NCBI GenBank assembly: GCA_963681975.1
Contig: OY820613.1
Coordinates: 992,001 to 1,056,000 of the forward strand
Direction: 5' to 3'
DNA: 64,000 bases
From: JANELJ01 sp024511395
GTDB lineage: Bacteria; Pseudomonadota; Gammaproteobacteria; GRL18
Both the position numbers and the translations under genes were made by a program. The notes under the pieces were generated by a model. It was not told where the DNA came from, searched no databases, and worked only from the letters and a program-made list of their open reading frames with translations. The first letter of the stretch is position 1; the number at the start of each line of letters is the position of its first letter. Below, in pieces: positions 62,756 through 64,000 of the stretch.

Positions 62756-64000
62756 GACAGTGTAAATTAAACTGTGTATCCGCTCTTATTTAAATATAAG
62801 GAGCCAACTGCTCCTCAAACTCGATTATAAATCGATTCATAGCTGCTTTCCAATTTCTGATGGGCATTGTCCATTTTTTGGAAGCCGACTGGATAGCCAG
62901 ATAAATCACCTTCATAGCAGAATCATCGTTAGGAAACAGTCGCCGGTTCTTAATAGCCTTGCGAATAACACTGTTCACTGACTCAATGGCATTGGTGGTA
63001 TAAATAACCCGCCGGATATCCTCAGGATAATCAAACAGCGTGATAAGGTTGGGCCAGTGCGCCTTCCATGACCGGCTGATTTGCGGGTATTTATCATCCC
63101 ACTTTTGAGCAAACCGCTCTAATTCCAGTGCTGCTTCCTGCTCAGTTGCAGACTGGTAGATTTGCTTTAAATCCGCTGTAACTGCTTTATAGTCCTTCCA
63201 GGGCACAAACTTCAGTGAATTTCTGACCATATGCACAATACACAACTGAACTCTGGCCTGAGGGCAGGCCGTATTAATAGCTTCAGGAAAACCGCTTAAG
63301 CCATCCACACAGGCGATTAAGATATGCTGTAAGCCTCTGTTCTGTAATTCAGTCAATACAGAGAGCCAGAACTTAGCCCCTTCATTTTCTGAGAGCCACA
63401 TACCCGGCAGTTCTTTTTTACCCTCCAGGTTAATTCCCGGAGCCAGATAAACAGCTTTATTGATAACCCGCTTATCCTGGCGGATTTTAACCACAATGCA
63501 GTCCAGATAGACAATGGGGTAAACCGGCTCCAGTGGACGTGACTGCCATTCCACTACCCGTTCCATGATGCTATTGCTCACCTGAGAGACCAGGGCGGGT
63601 GAAATATCCACCCCATACATTTCCTCAAAGGTATCCACAATATCACGAGTGCTCATGCCTTTGGCATACAGCGCCATAATCTGGTCATCCATGCCGGTGA
63701 TACGGGTCTGGCGCTTTTTGACCAGCTGAGGTTCAAATTTGGACTGTCTGTCTCTGGGGGTATTCAGTTCAAACTGACCGTGCTCACCTTTTAACTGTTT
63801 TCGGTTGTAGCCATTGCGGCTATTGCCCTCTTCCTTATCCAGAAAATAATCCATTTCGGCATTCAGAGCGGCTTCAACGGTCATTTTAGTCAGTTGAGCA
63901 CTGAGGTCGCTTAAATCCTGAGGGGTTTTTAAATCTTTAGCCAGTTCGTTGGCCAGGGCCTGTAACCTGTCTTTGTTCATTGTCTTACTCATCGCTGTAT
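62756..64000 (-). mobile_element. IS256-type element, runs off the window
   Basis: The left inverted end GACAGTGTAAATTAAACTG begins at 62756. The other end lies beyond 64000. It is inserted in the relic B6. Confidence 0.9.
62790..63992 (-). CDS. IS256-family transposase, intact
   Basis: 400 residues, Transposase_mut type. Catalytic residues are in VYLDCIVVKIRQ, CVDGLSGFPEAI and TTNAIESVNSVIRKAIKNR; the region LCIVHMVRNSLKFV is highly characteristic. ATG at 63992 follows TATACAGCGATGAG... on the minus strand near the window edge. No lesion. It is the only IS256-type body here, although a second end exists at 60395-60431. Confidence 0.95.
   Translation of the reverse strand: MSKTMNKDRLQALANELAKDLKTPQDLSDLSAQLTKMTVEAALNAEMDYFLDKEEGNSRNGYNRKQLKGEHGQFELNTPRDRQSKFEPQLVKKRQTRITGMDDQIMALYAKGMSTRDIVDTFEEMYGVDISPALVSQVSNSIMERVVEWQSRPLEPVYPIVYLDCIVVKIRQDKRVINKAVYLAPGINLEGKKELPGMWLSENEGAKFWLSVLTELQNRGLQHILIACVDGLSGFPEAINTACPQARVQLCIVHMVRNSLKFVPWKDYKAVTADLKQIYQSATEQEAALELERFAQKWDDKYPQISRSWKAHWPNLITLFDYPEDIRRVIYTTNAIESVNSVIRKAIKNRRLFPNDDSAMKVIYLAIQSASKKWTMPIRNWKAAMNRFIIEFEEQLAPYI

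Overview
The window looks like a chromosomal segment of a moderately AT-rich, sulfur-oxidising gammaproteobacterium, possibly a host-associated or otherwise genome-eroding one. The main evidence is a Tat-exported SoxB, a Gly/Asn/Tyr-rich exported protein resembling sulfur globule proteins, a PPi-dependent phosphofructokinase followed by a proton-pumping pyrophosphatase (a pairing known from autotrophic sulfur-oxidising gammaproteobacteria and their symbionts), an orphan NosD, and the typical gammaproteobacterial order recX-alaS-lysC-csrA-tRNA-Ser-tRNA-Arg. No 16S rRNA or other strict taxonomic marker is present, so the assignment is inference.

About one third of the window is insertion sequence. 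I find two IS21-type elements (one an internal-deletion derivative), three IS982-type elements plus a fragment, five IS5-type elements plus an end relic, one IS4-type element plus a fragment, two IS66-type elements, and one IS256-type element plus a solo end. Several are nested (1-4123, 56332-60204) or reduced to adjoining fragments (60236-60598). Many host genes are interrupted, truncated or carry in-frame stops: a K+ channel, two phosphate-binding-type receptors, an HD-GYP protein, an integrase, an NhaA-like fragment and an NMT1-type receptor.

Layout: 1-4123 nested IS; 4178-6369 proS and a MIF-family tautomerase; 6391-7418 IS982; 8024-13341 an RND efflux adaptor and a permease with a histone-H1-like tail; 13436-24140 a block holding a sulfur-globule-like gene, a ParA-like ATPase, a TPR membrane protein, a membrane coiled-coil protein, a membrane-anchored dynamin-like GTPase, a small membrane protein, a broken two-RCK K+ channel and a low-complexity exported protein; 24364-31229 small housekeeping and signalling genes with a DnaA-box cluster and two palindromic repeats; 31399-34998 PPi-PFK and H+-PPase; 35134-42263 two inactivated PstS-like genes around a DUF4126 protein; 46040-54850 soxB, a HupE/UreJ-like protein, recX, alaS, lysC, csrA and two tRNAs; 54851-56331 a decayed tRNA-Arg-adjacent element; 56332-60598 IS; 60593-62707 nosD and remnants; 62756-64000 IS256.

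The strongest candidate for an undescribed system is 13877-23030. It looks like two operons that combine ATPase-driven positioning (ParA-like), membrane remodelling (dynamin-like GTPase with two membrane spans), membrane-anchored coiled-coil and TPR adaptors, and a ligand-gated K+ channel, next to a sulfur-globule-like gene. Any joint function is inference from gene order.
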